The notes under the pieces: model-generated
What the model was told of the DNA's origin: nothing
Database searches by the model: none
Seen by the model: only the letters and a program-made list of their open reading frames with translations
Assembly: GCF_002813135.1 (NCBI RefSeq)
Contig: NZ_PHTY01000001.1
Span: 1,731,501 to 1,795,500 of the forward strand
Direction: 5' to 3'
DNA length: 64,000 nucleotides
From: Ulvibacter sp. MAR_2010_11
GTDB taxonomy: Bacteria > Bacteroidota > Bacteroidia > Flavobacteriales > Flavobacteriaceae
Part shown: positions 30,100 through 41,132 of the stretch, piece by piece
How the letters are laid out: the number at the start of each line of letters is the position of its first letter
How positions within the stretch are numbered: position 1 is the stretch's first letter
Made by a program: the position numbers and the translations under genes

Positions 30100-31092
30100 A
30101 TGGCAGTATTTAGTTTTCAGAAGCCTGATAAAGTTATCATGATTAATTCCACAGATTTTGAAGGGAAATTCGAATTTCGTCCTTTGGAGCCTGGTTATGG
30201 ATTAACGGTTGGTAACGCATTAAGACGAGTATTACTTTCTTCATTAGAAGGATTCGCAATAACTTCGGTACGTATCGAAGGTGTTGACCACGAGTTTTCA
30301 ACCATCGCAGGTGTTGTTGAAGACGTTACAGAAATTATTCTTAATTTGAAACAAGTGCGTTTCAAAAGACAGATCGATGAAATTGACAACGAAACGGTAA
30401 CGATTTCGGTAAATGGAGCAGACCAGGTAACAGCTGGAGATTTTCAGAAGTTCATTTCAGGATTTCAAGTATTGAATCCGGATTTGGTAATCTGTAATAT
30501 GGAATCTAAAGTAAACCTTAACTTCGAGATTTCTATCGAAAAAGGAAGAGGTTACGTTCCTGCTGAAGAGAATAAAAAGGCAAATGCACCATTGGGTACT
30601 ATCTTTACAGATTCTATCTATACGCCAATTAAAAATGTTAAGTACAGCATTGAAAATTTTCGTGTAGAGCAAAAAACCGATTACGAAAAATTGGTTTTCG
30701 AAATTGTAACAGACGGTTCTATTCATCCTAAGGATGCTTTAACTGAAGCTGCAAAAACCTTGATTCACCACTTTATGTTGTTTAGTGATGAGCGTATCAC
30801 ATTGGAAGCCGATGAGATTGCTCAAACCGAAACTTACGATGAGGAATCATTGCATATGCGTCAGTTGCTTAAAACCAAGTTGGTAGATATGGATCTTTCG
30901 GTTCGTGCACTAAACTGTTTAAAAGCTGCCGAAGTAGATACCTTGGGAGATTTAGTATCCTACAATAAGAACGATCTGATGAAATTCAGAAACTTCGGAA
31001 AAAAATCACTTACCGAACTAGAAGAATTGGTAAATGTGAAGGGACTGAACTTTGGAATGGATCTTTCAAAATATAAATTAGATAAAGACTAA
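30100..31092 (+). CDS. rpoA: DNA-directed RNA polymerase alpha subunit
   Basis: 330 aa. The N-terminal domain drives dimerisation and core assembly ([20 protein letters not shown], about 26-45). The C-terminal domain (about 255-320) has helix-hairpin-helix motifs ([30 protein letters not shown]) that bind UP elements and activators. Followed directly by a second heptamer repeat and a 140-base gap before rplQ. Confidence 0.98.
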   Translation: MAVFSFQKPDKVIMINSTDFEGKFEFRPLEPGYGLTVGNALRRVLLSSLEGFAITSVRIEGVDHEFSTIAGVVEDVTEIILNLKQVRFKRQIDEIDNETVTISVNGADQVTAGDFQKFISGFQVLNPDLVICNMESKVNLNFEISIEKGRGYVPAEENKKANAPLGTIFTDSIYTPIKNVKYSIENFRVEQKTDYEKLVFEIVTDGSIHPKDALTEAAKTLIHHFMLFSDERITLEADEIAQTETYDEESLHMRQLLKTKLVDMDLSVRALNCLKAAEVDTLGDLVSYNKNDLMKFRNFGKKSLTELEELVNVKGLNFGMDLSKYKLDKD

Positions 31093-31120
31093 ACGATTTA
31101 CGATTTACGATGTACGATTT
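31093..31120 (+). repeat. Heptamer repeat (four units) after rpoA
   Basis: Units ACGATTT ACGATTT ACGATGT ACGATTT begin at the first base after the rpoA stop codon. Same unit and copy number as the array after rpsK. The following 112 bases up to rplQ show no gene. Confidence 0.8.
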
Positions 31121-31232
31121 TAAAATTATAATATTGTACATCAGCAATCCTAACTCTAAAAATAATTTTAACCCATCATAGTTTGCTCTCCAAAGAATGG
31201 ATCTAGATGCAAGATGATGAAAACTAAATGTC

Positions 31233-31724
31233 ATGAGACACGGAAAAAAGACAAATCACTTAGGAAGAAAAACTGCGCATAGAAAGTCGATGTTGGCCAA
31301 TATGGCATGTTCCCTAATTGAACATAAAAGAATCAATACTACTGTCGCTAAAGCGAAAGCGTTAAAGCAATTTGTGGAGCCAATGATCACAAAGTCTAAG
31401 GAAGATACTACGCACAATCGTCGTATCGTAATGGCGAGACTGCGTCAAAAAGAAGCAGTAACCGAATTATTCAGAGACGTTGCTGTAAAGGTTGGTGATC
31501 GTCCGGGAGGATATACCCGAATTATTAAATTGGGGAATCGATTGGGAGATAACGCCGATATGGCGATGATCGAATTGGTTGACTATAACGAATTGTACAA
31601 CGCAGGTAAGGCTACTAAAACGAAAACTACACGTCGTAGTCGTCGTGGAGGAGCAGCAAAATCGGCAGCAGCAGCTCCGGCAGCGAAAGCAAAAGCAACT
31701 GAAGCTAAGAAAGAAGAAGAATAG
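31233..31724 (+). CDS. rplQ: 50S ribosomal protein L17
   Basis: 163 aa. The first 115 residues match L17 ([21 protein letters not shown] start, the [19 protein letters not shown] motif). The last 45 form an Ala/Lys-rich extension ([17 protein letters not shown]), common in this phylum. Last gene of the ribosomal run, followed by a terminator. Confidence 0.98.
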   Translation: MRHGKKTNHLGRKTAHRKSMLANMACSLIEHKRINTTVAKAKALKQFVEPMITKSKEDTTHNRRIVMARLRQKEAVTELFRDVAVKVGDRPGGYTRIIKLGNRLGDNADMAMIELVDYNELYNAGKATKTKTTRRSRRGGAAKSAAAAPAAKAKATEAKKEEE

Positions 31725-31746
31725 ATGAAACATCATTTATAAAGAT

Positions 31747-31782
31747 AAAGGGATAAGCATTCAATGTTTATCCCTTTTTTTA
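31747..31782 (+). terminator. Terminator of the ribosomal super-operon
   Basis: AAAGGGATAA and TTATCCCTTT pair, with an inner CAT/ATG extension, followed by a run of seven T. It lies 22 bases after the rplQ stop. Confidence 0.88.
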
Positions 31783-31814
31783 TGAGTGAATTGTTTAAAA
31801 GTTCTAAAACCTTA

Positions 31815-31846
31815 ATTGTACACTTCCATCATTTAAAGTATTTTTG
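31815..31846 (+). promoter_or_regulatory. Bacteroidota-type promoter of carA
   Basis: ATTG at 31815-31818 and TATTTTTG at 31839-31846 with a 20-base spacer fit the -33/-7 consensus; the carA ATG is 17 bases further down. Confidence 0.6.
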
Positions 31847-31863
31847 CAAAACATTTCAGCAGT

Positions 31864-34268
<2,405 letters not shown>

Positions 34269-34412
34269 CAAAAAACTATTCTGAATAAGAGCTTCAGATT
34301 ACAGAGTTTGTAGTTTGGAGCTGAAATAATGCCGATTTAAGGATTTTTTAACCTAACAAGCGTTAGCAATCGATAATAAATCGTCTAAGATTTTGTAAAT
34401 TAGCAGTTCCGT

Positions 34413-34428
34413 CCCGATAGCTGTCGGG
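34413..34428. repeat. Short palindromic repeat of the CCCGATAG type
   Basis: CCCGATAG followed directly by CTGTCGGG forms a 16-base inverted repeat with one G-T pair, in the 192-base eno-gltA gap. From general knowledge such CCCGATAGCTATCGGG palindromes are frequent in flavobacterial intergenic regions. The rest of the gap shows no gene. Confidence 0.55.
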
Positions 34429-34460
34429 TACTTTTAAAAACAAAAAACCAAATTATATAT

Positions 34461-35747
34461 ATGTCAAAAACAGCGATCCTCGAAATCGATGGTAAAAAAT
34501 ATGAATTTCCTGTAGTTGAAGGTACCGAGAATGAAGTAGCCATTGATATTAAGAACCTTCGAAGTGATACAGGTGGAGTTACCACAATCGATCCGGGTTA
34601 TAAAAATACCGGCTCCTGCGAAAGTGCTATCACGTTTTTGAATGGGGAAGAGGGCATTTTACGATACAGAGGATATGCGATAGAAGAATTGGCCGAAAAG
34701 GCAGATTTCCTTGAGGTAGCTTACTTACTTATTTTTGGGGAATTACCCACCAAAGAACAACTCACAAAATTTCATACAGATATAAAAGCACAGTCTCATG
34801 TAGATGAGGATGTGAAGAAAATACTTGACGGCTTTCCAAAATCGGCGCATCCAATGGGTGTACTGTCTTCATTGACTTCGGCTTTGGTGGCGTTTAATCC
34901 TTCTTCGGTGAATGTAGATAGCGAAGAGGAAATGTACAATGCCATTGTAAAAATTATGGCAAAGTTTCCGGTCCTAACTGCCTGGGCATACAGAAAAAGA
35001 GTGGGACTTCCTTTAGATTATGGAGATGATTCCTTAGGTTATGTGGAAAATTTCCTTAAAATGATGTTTAAGAAGCCTAGCAGTGACTACAATCCCAAAA
35101 AGGTAGTTGTAGATGCATTGGACAAGTTATTAATTTTGCATGCAGATCACGAACAAAACTGTTCTACATCAACTGTGCGAATGGTTGGATCTTCACATGC
35201 CGGACTTTTTGTTTCTATCTCTGCGGGAATTGCTGCTCTTTGGGGACCACTCCATGGAGGTGCCAACCAAGCTGTAATTGAAATGCTCGAAGCTATTAAA
35301 GAAGATGGTGGTGATTCTAAAAAGTTTATGGCTAAAGCCAAAGACAAGAACGATCCGTTTCGTTTGATGGGCTTTGGACACAGAGTGTATAAAAATTTTG
35401 ATCCTCGTGCCAAGATTATTAAAAAATCGGCAGATAGCGTACTGGAGGATTTAGGGATTGAAGATGAGGTATTGAGTATTGCCAAAGGTCTCGAAAAGGA
35501 AGCTTTGGAAGACAGTTATTTTGTAGACCGAAAATTATACCCTAACGTAGATTTTTATTCAGGAATTATATACCGTTCACTGGGTATACCCGTCGAAATG
35601 TTTACTCCTATGTTTGCATTGGGAAGATTACCCGGATGGATCGCGCAATGGAGAGAAATGCGTCTACGCAAGGAACCCATTGGCCGACCAAGGCAAATTT
35701 ATATTGGTGAAACACTACGTGATTTTAAGCCGGTAAATAAAAGATAA
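34461..35747 (+). CDS. gltA: Citrate synthase (type I)
   Basis: 428 aa. Condenses acetyl-CoA and oxaloacetate to citrate. The type I N-terminal beta domain (ILEIDGKKYEFPVVEGTENE) precedes the all-helical catalytic part. Catalytic residues sit in LILHADHEQNCST (His), LWGPLHGGANQAV (His) and NVDFYSGIIYRSLG (Asp); FRLMGFGHRVYKNFDPRA binds substrate. Monocistronic by position, with a terminator right after. Confidence 0.97.
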   Translation: MSKTAILEIDGKKYEFPVVEGTENEVAIDIKNLRSDTGGVTTIDPGYKNTGSCESAITFLNGEEGILRYRGYAIEELAEKADFLEVAYLLIFGELPTKEQLTKFHTDIKAQSHVDEDVKKILDGFPKSAHPMGVLSSLTSALVAFNPSSVNVDSEEEMYNAIVKIMAKFPVLTAWAYRKRVGLPLDYGDDSLGYVENFLKMMFKKPSSDYNPKKVVVDALDKLLILHADHEQNCSTSTVRMVGSSHAGLFVSISAGIAALWGPLHGGANQAVIEMLEAIKEDGGDSKKFMAKAKDKNDPFRLMGFGHRVYKNFDPRAKIIKKSADSVLEDLGIEDEVLSIAKGLEKEALEDSYFVDRKLYPNVDFYSGIIYRSLGIPVEMFTPMFALGRLPGWIAQWREMRLRKEPIGRPRQIYIGETLRDFKPVNKR

Positions 35748-35768
35748 AGTCTTATTTTTAACAATATT

Positions 35769-35801
35769 AAAAGCATCCTGACAATATTGGGATGCTTTTT
35801 T
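35769..35801 (+). terminator. Intrinsic terminator after gltA
   Basis: AAAAGCATCC and GGATGCTTTT pair around a 10-base loop and are followed by T residues. The T tract merges with a TATATTTG -7-like element (35801-35808) only 4 bases before the next ATG. Confidence 0.85.
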
Positions 35802-35812
35802 ATATTTGCTAT

Positions 35813-36727
35813 ATGATTCAGTTGAATATAAAAGATGAAATTTCCAGGTTGCGAGCAGTCGTTCTAGGTAGAGCCGACAGCAATGGCCCTGTCCCAAAAT
35901 TAGAGGATGCTTACGACCCTAAGTCGGCCGAACATATTAAAGCAGGAACCTACCCGAAAGATGAGGATATGGTCGTGGAGATGGAAGCTGTTGCGGCTGT
36001 TTTCAGGAAGTACGATGTGAAAGTATTTCGTCCAAAAACTATAAAAGATTACAATCAGATTTTTTCCCGAGATATCGCTTTTGTCATAGAAGATAAATTT
36101 ATTATCGCCAATATTCTGGAAGATCGGTCCCTGGAAATTGAAGCCATAGAGCATGTAATTTCACAAATGGATCCGTCAAAAATTATTGAGTTTCCGGAGG
36201 ATGCACATATTGAAGGTGGCGATGTAATGCCTTGGGGAGATTATATTTTTGTTGGAACATATTACGGTGAAGATTATCCGGATTTTATCACGGCACGTAC
36301 CAACGTGAAGGCTGTAATACACCTTCAGAAGCTATTTCCGCATAAAAAAGTGAAATCGTTCAACTTGCGTAAATCAAATACTGTAGCCCGTGATAATGCC
36401 CTGCATTTGGATTGTTGTTTTCAACCTTTAGGATTGGGAAAGGCAATTATTCATAAAGAGGGATTTTTGGTGGAAGAAGAATACGAATGGTTGCTGAATT
36501 TCTTCGGAAAAGAGAACTGTTTTCATATTACCAAAGATGAAATGTATGAGATGAACAGCAATATCTTCTCTATTGCTCCGGATGTAGTGATTTCAGAAAA
36601 GAATTTTACCAGATTAAATACCTGGCTTCGTTCGCAAGGATTCACCGTAGAAGAAGTGCCCTATGCCGAAATTTCCAAACAGGAAGGATTATTACGCTGT
36701 ACCACCATGCCTTTGATTAGGGATTGA
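35813..36727 (+). CDS. Dimethylarginine dimethylaminohydrolase-like amidinotransferase-fold enzyme
   Basis: 304 aa from the ATG at 35813; an upstream start at 35792 would lie in the terminator. The fold is the guanidino-modifying (ADI/DDAH) superfamily: an Asp/Glu-rich substrate block (SRDIAFVIEDKFI), a HIEGGDVMPWG motif, the catalytic His region (LHLDCCFQPL) and a C-terminal nucleophile Cys in LLRCTTMPL. Such enzymes hydrolyse guanidines or related groups (methylarginines, arginine, citrulline). The exact substrate is not settled by sequence. It precedes, with the redox operon in between, a second member of the superfamily (CtlX). Confidence 0.8.
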   Translation: MIQLNIKDEISRLRAVVLGRADSNGPVPKLEDAYDPKSAEHIKAGTYPKDEDMVVEMEAVAAVFRKYDVKVFRPKTIKDYNQIFSRDIAFVIEDKFIIANILEDRSLEIEAIEHVISQMDPSKIIEFPEDAHIEGGDVMPWGDYIFVGTYYGEDYPDFITARTNVKAVIHLQKLFPHKKVKSFNLRKSNTVARDNALHLDCCFQPLGLGKAIIHKEGFLVEEEYEWLLNFFGKENCFHITKDEMYEMNSNIFSIAPDVVISEKNFTRLNTWLRSQGFTVEEVPYAEISKQEGLLRCTTMPLIRD

Positions 36728-36781
36728 TCGATGTAGTTGGCTTCTATTATTGAATTACGGGATAGAAAGGGCTATAAATGG

Positions 36782-38026
36782 TTATTCCATCACAAACTTC
36801 AATCCACCCGATAGTAGCCAGAATTTTAAACCCGAATCTCTTTTGTACTGATCGAATTTTACATCAACACTTTTTAGTCCCAGTCGCCATAATTTAAACT
36901 TCGTAAATATATCGGTGTAGGTTATTCCAAAGCCGTACTGATTTGCAGAAAATTCAGATAAATCGTAATCTGACGTATAAAATTCGTCTGTTGAAAGCGC
37001 TTCGTTATTCTTAAAAAAGTAATCTGCTGCAGTTTGATTGTAATAACGATACGAGGGATACAACGTAAATTTATCCCCAAGTTTTATAGGGACTTCGATA
37101 CTGGCCGTGTGAGAATTGATTCCCCAATCGTCAAAATAGTAACGATACGAAGTACGCACCACAAAAATTTCGTTGATATAGTAATTTAATCGCCCGCCCA
37201 GTGCAGTTTTAAAACGCATATCGGGCAATCTTTCCACATCATCGGCTATCTGGAAGTTATTCCCCACAAAGAAATCGGGTTTATCGCTAAAATAAATACG
37301 TTGAAACGGGGTTGACAACAAACCTTCTTGTTGCACCAATTCTATCGACATGGAGCCTTGCAATTTTTTTGAAAGAATTTGAGAAATGTTTAGACCCACA
37401 GCATAGGAATTTCTATTTTTTGTGGGTAATGGCTCTAAGCCTGAATCTTCAATAGGTCGCAGTTCTATAGGATAAATAAGACTCCAACTATCCAGATACA
37501 CATTTGCGTTGATACTTATTTCGGTATTCTTTTCATTAAATAATTTAGAATAGCTTCCGCCAAATCCTACCGATGTGTAATCAAATTCGTAGGCAAATGA
37601 GGCTTTCGCAGACCAGATATTATTTCGGTCATCACTACTATGACTGTAATTTGCAGAAGCATTAAAATAAATGTCGGTACCTGAAGCTCCCGATGATGCC
37701 ACAAACGGATCGGGTTCTCCCGGTCCGTCAAAGGGATCCACATTACTGGAAGAAGCCGATGTATATGCCGAAATACCCGCGTCGATAGTCAACACATCAT
37801 CGTCGTTTAAAGGAATGGCCACAACAATAGTAGGTGTAAAATCGGTCAATGCTTCAGAGCCAATTCCGCCTGAAACAGCAGCATTGTCTCCCTCCTGAGA
37901 ATAATAACTCGTTAAAAAATCGATCTCGGGACGTTCGAGAACACGTTTTTTATAGGTTTGCGTCGAGTCTTGTGCAAATACTGTAGCCGCGAATAGTACG
38001 ATTAAAACTGATATAAATTCTCTCAT
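36782..38026 (-). CDS. DUF3570 family outer-membrane beta-barrel protein
   Basis: 414 aa. Signal peptide (to about 19, VFAQD). The rest has alternating aromatic strands and tight turns typical of a 14-18 strand outer-membrane barrel, and an N-terminal box with VSGGIGSEALTD...ITPTIVV-like character. I assign DUF3570 from the whole pattern and from its constant partners thioredoxin, ApbE and DUF4266. Last gene of the operon, 9 bases after the DUF4266 gene. It may form the pore or anchor through which the redox partner works, but this is inference. Confidence 0.78.
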   Translation of the reverse strand: MREFISVLIVLFAATVFAQDSTQTYKKRVLERPEIDFLTSYYSQEGDNAAVSGGIGSEALTDFTPTIVVAIPLNDDDVLTIDAGISAYTSASSSNVDPFDGPGEPDPFVASSGASGTDIYFNASANYSHSSDDRNNIWSAKASFAYEFDYTSVGFGGSYSKLFNEKNTEISINANVYLDSWSLIYPIELRPIEDSGLEPLPTKNRNSYAVGLNISQILSKKLQGSMSIELVQQEGLLSTPFQRIYFSDKPDFFVGNNFQIADDVERLPDMRFKTALGGRLNYYINEIFVVRTSYRYYFDDWGINSHTASIEVPIKLGDKFTLYPSYRYYNQTAADYFFKNNEALSTDEFYTSDYDLSEFSANQYGFGITYTDIFTKFKLWRLGLKSVDVKFDQYKRDSGLKFWLLSGGLKFVME

Positions 38027-38035
38027 ATTTTTTGG

Positions 38036-38254
38036 TTAGTTACAGCCGCAACCCCCTCCGGTTTTGCCTCCATTGGCTCCCGAGGCTGCTTCGCGGTATG
38101 CATGGGCATAGTTTTCAAATCGCTTACTACTTTCATCGCTTAATGCCATGTCCGGGTCGTTAATTGTTACTTTTTCATATTCCTTTATAACCACACAGGA
38201 GGTAAAAAATGATGAAACTAGGCAGAGCAAGAGCATTTTTTTCATGGTTGTCAT
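38036..38254 (-). CDS. DUF4266 small lipoprotein with Gly/Cys-rich tail
   Basis: 72 aa lipoprotein (lipobox FFTSC, Cys about 20). The mature peptide is only about 50 residues: NDPDMALSDE, a helical stretch, then ASGANGGKTGGGCGCN at the C-terminus. The start at 38254 overlaps the apbE stop as ATGA, which indicates translational coupling; an inner ATG at 38245 is possible. The GGGCGCN end could bind a metal or form a thiol pair. The EAASGAN stretch vaguely resembles the D-x-x-S/T-G-A-T flavinylation motif used by ApbE, but with Asn instead of Thr/Ser. Confidence 0.8.
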   Translation of the reverse strand: MTTMKKMLLLCLVSSFFTSCVVIKEYEKVTINDPDMALSDESSKRFENYAHAYREAASGANGGKTGGGCGCN

Positions 38255-39261
38255 TTCTGTTCGGACGTAGATTTAGTTTCTAATACAATGTTTTTTGATG
38301 TAAATATTTTCCCGGTTGCATCTATTAAGATACATTCAATTTTTGGAATCTGATTGACAAAATCCAATCCGGTGTCGATGCCCATCACAAATATTGCCGT
38401 TGCCAGGGCATCGGCCAGCTCGGCTTTCGGCGCAAAAACGGTGGCGCTAATAATGCCTGTAGCAGGATAACCGGTACGGGGATCTATAATATGTGTATAG
38501 CGAACTCCATTGAATGTAACATATTTTTCATAATTCCCTGATGTTACCACCGCCCCCTCGGAAACGGGTAATAAGCCATAGGCTTTACTTTTATCCATGG
38601 GGTTAGTAATTGCAACCTGCCAATCTTTTCCGTTGAATTGCTTTCCCCAGGTGGTCATATCTCCGGCGGCGTTAATGATACCTCCCGAAACTCCATTTTC
38701 CTCTAATAAATTTTTGGCCTTATCGGCAGCATATCCTTTGCCAATGGCACCAAAACCGATTTTCATCCCCGAAAGCTTTAAAAAAACGGTAAAGTTTTCG
38801 GGATCCAGCTCAATGTTTTTATAACCCACCTTGACAATGGAAGCTGCGATTTCGTTTTCCGAAGGCATTTGAGTCATCGACCCGTCGAACCTCCATATTT
38901 TGTCCATGGAGGCAAAACTGATGTCAAAAGCACCTTCAGTAAGCCTTGATAGCTCCAGACAGCGACCTATAAGAGTATACAATTCCTCGTCTACTTTCAC
39001 AGCCCGGACACCTGCATTTCTATTAATTTCTGAAGTTTCTGAATTGGCGTCCCAGGAGGAGATGAGTTTTTCAATTCGGGTTATTTCGGCTATGGCCATG
39101 TCTATATAGGTATTGGCTTCGACCGAGTCTTGCGCCACCACCGTAATTTCAAATCGGCTGCCCATAAGCGTAAGCACCCGAAAATAGTTTTCGGGTCCTC
39201 CTTTTGCCAAAGAGCTTACCGAAAATGAAATAAAAAGAAGACTAACTATTAATTGCTTCAA
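38251..39261 (-). CDS. apbE: FAD:protein FMN transferase (ApbE)
   Basis: 336 aa. Exported by a signal peptide (to about 20); transfers FMN from FAD to Thr/Ser of target proteins outside the cytoplasm. Typical motifs: a MGSRFEITV start of the domain, SSWDANSETSEINRN, GFGAIGKGYAADKA, IINAAGDMTTWG, HIIDPRTGYPA and ADALATAIFVMG. Starts at a TTG (39261), as no in-frame ATG retains the signal peptide. Seven bases after the thioredoxin gene and overlapping the DUF4266 gene. No Na+-NQR or RNF gene is nearby, so the flavinylated target may be in this operon. Confidence 0.92.
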   Translation of the reverse strand: MKQLIVSLLFISFSVSSLAKGGPENYFRVLTLMGSRFEITVVAQDSVEANTYIDMAIAEITRIEKLISSWDANSETSEINRNAGVRAVKVDEELYTLIGRCLELSRLTEGAFDISFASMDKIWRFDGSMTQMPSENEIAASIVKVGYKNIELDPENFTVFLKLSGMKIGFGAIGKGYAADKAKNLLEENGVSGGIINAAGDMTTWGKQFNGKDWQVAITNPMDKSKAYGLLPVSEGAVVTSGNYEKYVTFNGVRYTHIIDPRTGYPATGIISATVFAPKAELADALATAIFVMGIDTGLDFVNQIPKIECILIDATGKIFTSKNIVLETKSTSEQK

Positions 39262-39267
39262 AATGGC

Positions 39268-39708
39268 TTATTTGGTAAAGGATACTAAATTCTTGATATA
39301 ATCTTTGGGAGATGTTTTTATATAACCGGTTTCGCCTAATTTTTTACCGTTTTTATCAAGGACTACCACAAATGGGAATATGCCTTGCGGATTGTATTTT
39401 TGGGCCAGGGAATTATTTTTTTGCTGAAGTGCTTCAGGGAGAACGTTTTTCTTTTTCTTCGGAAAATCAGCCTGCAGCATCACAAAATGATTTTTGGCAT
39501 ACTCTTTAAATTCGGGCGTACTCCAAATTTCCCGATCTAATTTTATACAAGGGGCGCACCAGTCACTTCCCTGAAACACTAGAACAATAGGATAATTATT
39601 TTCCGAAGCTTGTTGCTTCGCAACTGTGATGTCTGTTACCCATTCCTGGGCATATGTTGGGAGTGTGCCGGCGATGAGAATAGTAAAAATGATAAGTAGT
39701 TTTTTCAT
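39268..39708 (-). CDS. Exported thioredoxin-family protein
   Basis: 146 aa from the ATG at 39708 (a GTG two codons upstream is less likely). Signal peptide (about 1-20), then a thioredoxin fold with the catalytic pair in SDWCAPCIKLDREIW (about residues 49-63) and a cis-Pro region in GIFPFVVVLDKNGK. First gene of the operon thioredoxin-apbE-DUF4266-DUF3570, presumably reducing a periplasmic or surface partner. A GTAGGGTTT/ATTGTT element lies 22 bases upstream of the start. Confidence 0.88.
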   Translation of the reverse strand: MKKLLIIFTILIAGTLPTYAQEWVTDITVAKQQASENNYPIVLVFQGSDWCAPCIKLDREIWSTPEFKEYAKNHFVMLQADFPKKKKNVLPEALQQKNNSLAQKYNPQGIFPFVVVLDKNGKKLGETGYIKTSPKDYIKNLVSFTK

Positions 39709-39730
39709 AATCACGGTCTTATGGATAACT

Positions 39731-39760
39731 TTATAACAATATACTCGCCAGAAACCCTAC
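39731..39760 (-). promoter_or_regulatory. Degenerate copy of the ECF-type promoter element before the thioredoxin-apbE operon
   Basis: Read on the minus strand: GTAGGGTTT, 11 bases, ATTGTT, ATAA. The spacing and nine-base start (7 of 9 identical) match the three elements near the ECF sigma gene, and the distance to the ATG (22 bases) equals that at fecR (23 bases). Confidence 0.45.
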
Positions 39761-39909
39761 CTTAAAAATACGGTTTTATTTATCTATAGCCTTTTTTGGA
39801 AAACAGAATTTTGATTATAGCACAGAACATTCTTAAAGTGCAGTGATCTATTATCAAGATATTGTGAAGTTACCGGCAATTTAATGAGTAAGTCAAAAAG
39901 AAAAACACT

Positions 39910-39917
39910 TAAATTTG
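39910..39917 (+). promoter_or_regulatory. Probable -7 element of ctlX
   Basis: TAAATTTG fits the Bacteroidota -7 consensus and lies 22 bases before the likely TTG start. No clear TTTG at -33. Confidence 0.4.
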
Positions 39918-39939
39918 TAGTCTAAAATCCAACCCTTTG

Positions 39940-40872
39940 TTGCAGCAAATAACAAATACCATTTTAATGATTCGTCCGGTTGCTTTTCGTATGAATGAAG
40001 AGACCGCGGTGAACAACTATTTTCAGGAAAATATCGACCTTAAAAATAGTGAGATTAATACCAAAGCGCAAGCAGAGTTTGATGCGTTTGTGGCTAAATT
40101 AAGGGCTGTTGGGGTACAAGTGATAGTGGAACATGACGATTTGAAAATGGATACGCCCGATTCTATTTTTCCCAATAACTGGGTGAGTTTTCACGAAAGC
40201 GGCATTGTAGGATTGTACCCAATGTTTGCTGAAAACCGAAGGAGAGAGCGACGCGAAGAAGTGATGGATCGCTTGGAAAGCGAAGGATTTGTGATACAAG
40301 GCTATATGGACTATACCAGTGCCGAAGAGGAAAGTATATTCCTGGAAGGAACCGGCAGCTTGTTGTTGGATCGCGTCCATAAGAAAGCCTATTGCGCATT
40401 ATCACCGCGCGCAGATGAAGAACTGTTGATTGAATTCTGTGAAGATTTCGATTATTTCCCTGTTATTTTTACCGCTAATCAGAATGTAGATGGCGTGAGA
40501 ATGCCCATTTACCATACCAATGTGATGATGGCTCTTGCCGAAAATTTCGCGGTAATTTGTCTGGATACCATTGATGATAAATCTGAAAAGCAGAACGTAG
40601 TGCACCATTTGCAGGAAGACGGTAAGGAAATTATTACCATTACCGAAGCTCAAATGCATCATTTTGCCGGAAATATGCTTCAGGTAAAAGGTGGAGGGGC
40701 TTCAAAATACATGGTAATGAGCACTGCCGCTTATAACAGCCTCACTTCCCAACAAATAGATGCCATTCAAAAACATTGTGAAATTTTGCACAGCGATTTG
40801 GAAACAATCGAAACCTGTGGGGGAGGTAGTGCCCGTTGTATGATGGCAGAAGTTTTTCTTCCGAAGGAATAA
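39940..40872 (+). CDS. ctlX: Citrulline utilization hydrolase CtlX-like (amidinotransferase fold)
   Basis: 310 aa, arginine deiminase-related. Conserved blocks: N-terminal QQITNTILMIRPVAFRMNE, DSIFPNNWVSFH, EGTGSLLLDR, MPIYHTNVMMALAE and the C-terminal Cys nucleophile in GGGSARCMMAEVF. Enzymes named CtlX hydrolyse citrulline to ornithine; substrate inferred from family. The conserved N-terminal strand starts at the TTG at 39940 (or 39937); the first ATG, at 39967, would remove it, so a TTG start is preferred. Close to argS and the DDAH-like gene, suggesting arginine/citrulline turnover in this neighbourhood. Confidence 0.85.
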   Translation: MQQITNTILMIRPVAFRMNEETAVNNYFQENIDLKNSEINTKAQAEFDAFVAKLRAVGVQVIVEHDDLKMDTPDSIFPNNWVSFHESGIVGLYPMFAENRRRERREEVMDRLESEGFVIQGYMDYTSAEEESIFLEGTGSLLLDRVHKKAYCALSPRADEELLIEFCEDFDYFPVIFTANQNVDGVRMPIYHTNVMMALAENFAVICLDTIDDKSEKQNVVHHLQEDGKEIITITEAQMHHFAGNMLQVKGGGASKYMVMSTAAYNSLTSQQIDAIQKHCEILHSDLETIETCGGGSARCMMAEVFLPKE

Positions 40873-40907
40873 ATTTGAGTATCTTTAATTGTGTAAATAA
40901 CCGCTCT

Positions 40908-41117
40908 ATGAAAATTTTAAAAACTATTTTACTCGTTGTAGGAATTGTACTTATCGCTCTGGGATTGTACAATGCATTTGTGCCACAGGAAGTTGTAGAC
41001 ATTGGACCTATTGAGGTAAGTGCTAAGGACGGCTTGAATAATCAAACCTTGGGAATGATTGGTTTAGGGGTGTTGGCATTACTTGCAGCTGTCTTTGTTA
41101 AAAATAGGAAGGCCTAA
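40908..41117 (+). CDS. Small two-helix membrane protein
   Basis: 69 aa from the ATG at 40908. One hydrophobic helix at 5-24, a polar loop of about 25 residues (EVVDIGPIEVSAKDGLNNQ) and a second helix at about 48-63 ending in KNRKA. It resembles short uncharacterised DUF3185-like membrane proteins; function unknown. 35 bases after ctlX and 15 before the GNAT gene, so probably one transcript. Confidence 0.65.
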   Translation: MKILKTILLVVGIVLIALGLYNAFVPQEVVDIGPIEVSAKDGLNNQTLGMIGLGVLALLAAVFVKNRKA

Positions 41118-41132
41118 AAGACTAAACTCATT

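Noticed and set aside
14464-31724. Missing tuf between fusA and rpsJ considered as a deletion
   Set aside because: Direct fusion of the str and S10 operons without tuf is common in Bacteroidota, so it is not unusual.
35801-35808. TATATTTG as promoter of the DDAH-like gene
   Set aside because: It would place the transcription start at or after the ATG and sits in the gltA terminator tail; possible leaderless start but not supported.
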